Part shown: positions 62,344 through 64,000 of the stretch, piece after piece | Layout: each line of letters begins with the position of its first letter | Numbering within the stretch: the first letter of the stretch is position 1 | From: Rhodoferax bucti | GTDB taxonomy: Bacteria; Pseudomonadota; Gammaproteobacteria; Burkholderiales; Burkholderiaceae_C | Direction of reading: 5' to 3' | DNA length: 64,000 bases | Assembly: GCF_005876985.1 (NCBI RefSeq) | Contig: NZ_VAHD01000002.1 | Coordinates: forward strand, 1-64,000 | The notes under the pieces: model-generated | What the model was told of the DNA's origin: nothing | The model's database searches: none | Seen by the model: the letters and a program-made list of their open reading frames with translations, nothing else | Position numbers and translations under genes: made by a program

Positions 62344-63282
62344 ATGGACCGATTGCTATCGATGCGCGTGTTTCAAAAAGTGATTGACGAAGGCGGCTTC
62401 GCCTCGGCGGCACGTGCCTTGGAAATGTCGCCCGCCGTGGTCACCCGCCTGGTGGCGGACCTGGAGGAGCACTTGGGCACGCGCTTGCTGCACCGTTCTA
62501 CCCGCAAGGTGTCGCTCAGTGAGGCCGGCGAGGCCTACCTGGCCCGTGTGCGGGCCATTCTGCAAGACATTGACGAGGCCGATGCGCTGGCCAATCTGCA
62601 CACCCAGGAGCTGGCGGGGGAGCTGCACCTTTTGTCCACCCCGGTGCTGGCGACCTATGTGCTGGCCCCGCTGCTGGCGGGCTTTCGCGCCCGTTATCCC
62701 AAAATCGTGGTGCATGTGCAGGTGGAGTCTTTCGACGAGCCGCCGGTGGAAGCGTACGATGTGACCCTGTTTACCGCCGACGAGGCCTATGACGGCACCA
62801 TCGTGGCCCGCAAGATTGCTTCAACGCGCGGTATTCTGGTGGCAACGCCGCAGTACCTGCAGCGCAAGGGCATTCCCCAGCACCCGAACGATCTAGAGTC
62901 ACATGACTGCCTGGAGCTCAAAGGCGGTATCGCCCGGCACCGGCGCTGGCATTTGCGCAATGAAGACCACCCCGAAGAGACGCTGGACCTCAACCTCTCG
63001 CCGGTGCTCACCTCGAACCACATTGAAACGCTGATCAGCGCCACGCTGGATGGCGCGGGCATCACCCCCTGCACCGTGGAGTTGGTGGCGCCGTTTTTGG
63101 CCACAGGCGAGTTGGTGCGGGTGTTGGCGCCTTGGGTGGCCGGGCAGTTGCACCTGTATGCCGCGCTGCCCAGCCGGCAATACCTGCCGCGCAGGACGCG
63201 GGTGTTTCTGGACTACCTCACCGAGCAAACCGCGCTGATGCTGGCTGGCGCCAACGATGTGTGTGGCGGCTTGGCCCGCTAA
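62344..63282 (+). CDS. LysR-family transcriptional regulator
   Basis: A 312-residue LysR protein: winged HTH at 1-62 (LLSMRVFQKVIDEGGFASAARALEMSPAVVTRLVADLEEHLGTRLL) and a periplasmic-binding-like effector domain (about 90-295). It belongs to the DsdC/CrgA-like group of short LysR proteins. The target is unknown; the divergent small secreted-protein gene is a candidate. It converges with the Lrp gene, overlapping by four bases. Confidence 0.9.
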   Translation: MDRLLSMRVFQKVIDEGGFASAARALEMSPAVVTRLVADLEEHLGTRLLHRSTRKVSLSEAGEAYLARVRAILQDIDEADALANLHTQELAGELHLLSTPVLATYVLAPLLAGFRARYPKIVVHVQVESFDEPPVEAYDVTLFTADEAYDGTIVARKIASTRGILVATPQYLQRKGIPQHPNDLESHDCLELKGGIARHRRWHLRNEDHPEETLDLNLSPVLTSNHIETLISATLDGAGITPCTVELVAPFLATGELVRVLAPWVAGQLHLYAALPSRQYLPRRTRVFLDYLTEQTALMLAGANDVCGGLAR

Positions 63283-63761
63283 GCCAGCGGCAGCTCCGCC
63301 CCGAATTTGCTGCGGTGCACGCTGAAAAAGGTTTTCACGTTGCGCACATTCGCATCCTGGGTGAAGAGGCGTTGCGTCAGGGCTTGGTAGCCCGGCATGT
63401 CTTTGGTGTGCACCACCAGTACGAAGTCCGGCCCCGGCGACACGCGGTAGCACTGTTGCACGGCGGGCTCGGTGGCCACCTTGGCCTCAAACGCCACCAG
63501 TGCATCGTGGTGTTGCTGGTCCAGGGTGATTTCGACCAAGGCCGTGAGTCCGTGGCCAATGGCGTCCGCCAGCCGCTGCGGGTGCAGGATGGCAACCTGC
63601 TTTTCAATCAGGCCCGCATCCCGCAGCCGTTTGACGCGGCGCAGGCAGGTGGGCGGTGAGGTGTGCACTTTGTCGGCCAGCTCCTGGTTGCTTTGGGCCG
63701 CGTCGATTTGCAACTGGGCGAGCAACTGCAGGTCGATAGCATCGAGCTCTATGGATTTCAT
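63279..63761 (-). CDS. Lrp/AsnC-family transcriptional regulator
   Basis: A 160-residue regulator: N-terminal HTH (LQIDAAQSNQELADKVHTSPPTCLRRVKRLRDAGLIEKQ) and a C-terminal RAM domain (about 70-150) that binds amino acids. Start 63761 directly borders an AT-rich region rich in TTCAT and ATGAA repeats, a likely autoregulatory site, shared with the promoter of glmS on the other side. Confidence 0.9.
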   Translation of the reverse strand: MKSIELDAIDLQLLAQLQIDAAQSNQELADKVHTSPPTCLRRVKRLRDAGLIEKQVAILHPQRLADAIGHGLTALVEITLDQQHHDALVAFEAKVATEPAVQQCYRVSPGPDFVLVVHTKDMPGYQALTQRLFTQDANVRNVKTFFSVHRSKFGAELPLA

Positions 63762-63827
63762 TTATTTGAAAATAATGAACTTAAATTTCATTGTGGGTAA
63801 TTGATGAAATTTTCGTTCATAAATGAA
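63757..63827. promoter_or_regulatory. AT-rich repeat cluster between the Lrp gene and glmS
   Basis: TTCAT/ATGAA pairs occur at 63757-63761 with 63775-63779 and as TTCAT-AA-ATGAA at 63816-63827. Several spaced, weakly palindromic AT-rich sites are characteristic of Lrp-type binding. Binding is inferred. Confidence 0.45.
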
Positions 63828-63896
63828 TGCAATTCAATGAATAATTTTTCTTCAAACCCCTACCATTCACTCCATTGATTCATAAGGAGTGCGCGT

Positions 63897-64000
63897 ATGT
63901 GTGGCATCGTCGGCGCGGTTTCGACCCGCAATATTGTTCCTGTGCTGGTGCAAGGTTTGGAGCGTTTGGAGTACCGCGGCTACGACTCGTGCGGCGTGGC
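63897..64000 (+). CDS. glmS: Glutamine-fructose-6-phosphate aminotransferase, N-terminal fragment
   Basis: The first 34 residues of GlmS, which makes glucosamine-6-phosphate, the precursor of the product handled by GlmU. The start [12 protein letters not shown] exposes the catalytic N-terminal cysteine (Cys2 of the glutaminase domain), followed by [18 protein letters not shown], a hallmark of the family. A strong AAGGAGT site precedes the ATG. The rest lies beyond the right edge. Confidence 0.93.
   Translation, partial: MCGIVGAVSTRNIVPVLVQGLERLEYRGYDSCGV

Noticed and set aside
1-64000. CRISPR array, tRNA or rRNA genes
   Set aside because: No regularly spaced direct repeats and no recognisable tRNA or rRNA sequence were found by reading.

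Overview
The window reads as chromosome of a Comamonadaceae-type betaproteobacterium (Rhodoferax/Acidovorax-like). The evidence is the high-GC coding style, a nar operon followed by a B12-dependent ribonucleotide reductase gene, TctE-type signalling genes, and a short dispersed palindromic repeat that also sits inside genes. The assignment rests on gene content, not on a database search.

Layout. (1) 1-6650: a lower-GC, mobile-looking block. A Tn7-like transposition operon (tnsA-tnsB-tnsC-tniQ, minus strand) has its last gene cut by an IS3-family element that runs off the left edge. Beyond tnsA lies a divergent regulator pair (a BcepMu gp16-like protein and an XRE repressor) and an unknown membrane protein. 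(2) 6900-27400: a nitrate-respiration supercluster: narXL, narK1-narK2-narGHJI, a parvulin prolyl isomerase, a beta carbonic anhydrase, a DGC-type metal protein, nrdJ, nnrS, an orphan gene, a hemerythrin and moaA. FNR-type boxes precede narX and narK1. (3) 27950-33235: a 1,516-residue protein with a nuclease-like N-terminus, a P-loop NTPase core and a long C-terminus, probably an anti-phage STAND protein (Avs-like). It lies beside a decayed lpdA fragment. (4) 33236-35999: two FolB-family genes, a pteridine-reductase-like SDR and a MidA/NDUFAF7-type methyltransferase. (5) 36136-39798: a ferric-iron ABC importer behind a putative Fur box. (6) 39876-46910: a sugar module with a mannose-6-phosphate-isomerase-like cupin, a ROK kinase, two tandem paralogous sugar-binding proteins, two permeases and an ATPase. 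(7) 47098-49413: SDR, AraC regulator and membrane protein. (8) 49697-53801: a TctD/TctE-like two-component pair, CCA tRNA nucleotidyltransferase and a glutathione S-transferase. (9) 53933-64000: a membrane-anchored solute-binding protein with a MASE1-PAS-GGDEF cyclase, lytic transglycosylase, 5-formyl-THF cyclo-ligase, TfoX-like protein, GlmU, a soluble histidine kinase, a small secreted protein, LysR and Lrp regulators, and the start of glmS.

How the parts work together. Regions 2 and 5-9 are normal cell functions. The nar cluster forms an anaerobic programme: nitrate sensing, nitrate uptake, reduction, molybdenum cofactor synthesis, oxygen-independent dNTP synthesis and probable NO/O2 handling. 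Regions 1 and 3 are accessory.

Most notable for follow-up are: the candidate nuclease-STAND defence protein and its scarred surroundings; a family of about 50-bp double-hairpin repeats found in one intergenic site and in-frame inside at least five genes, with two copies in cca; the Tn7-like operon with phage-like regulators; and the unassigned conserved-looking genes inside the nar-nrdJ operon. No tRNA, rRNA or CRISPR array was recognised.
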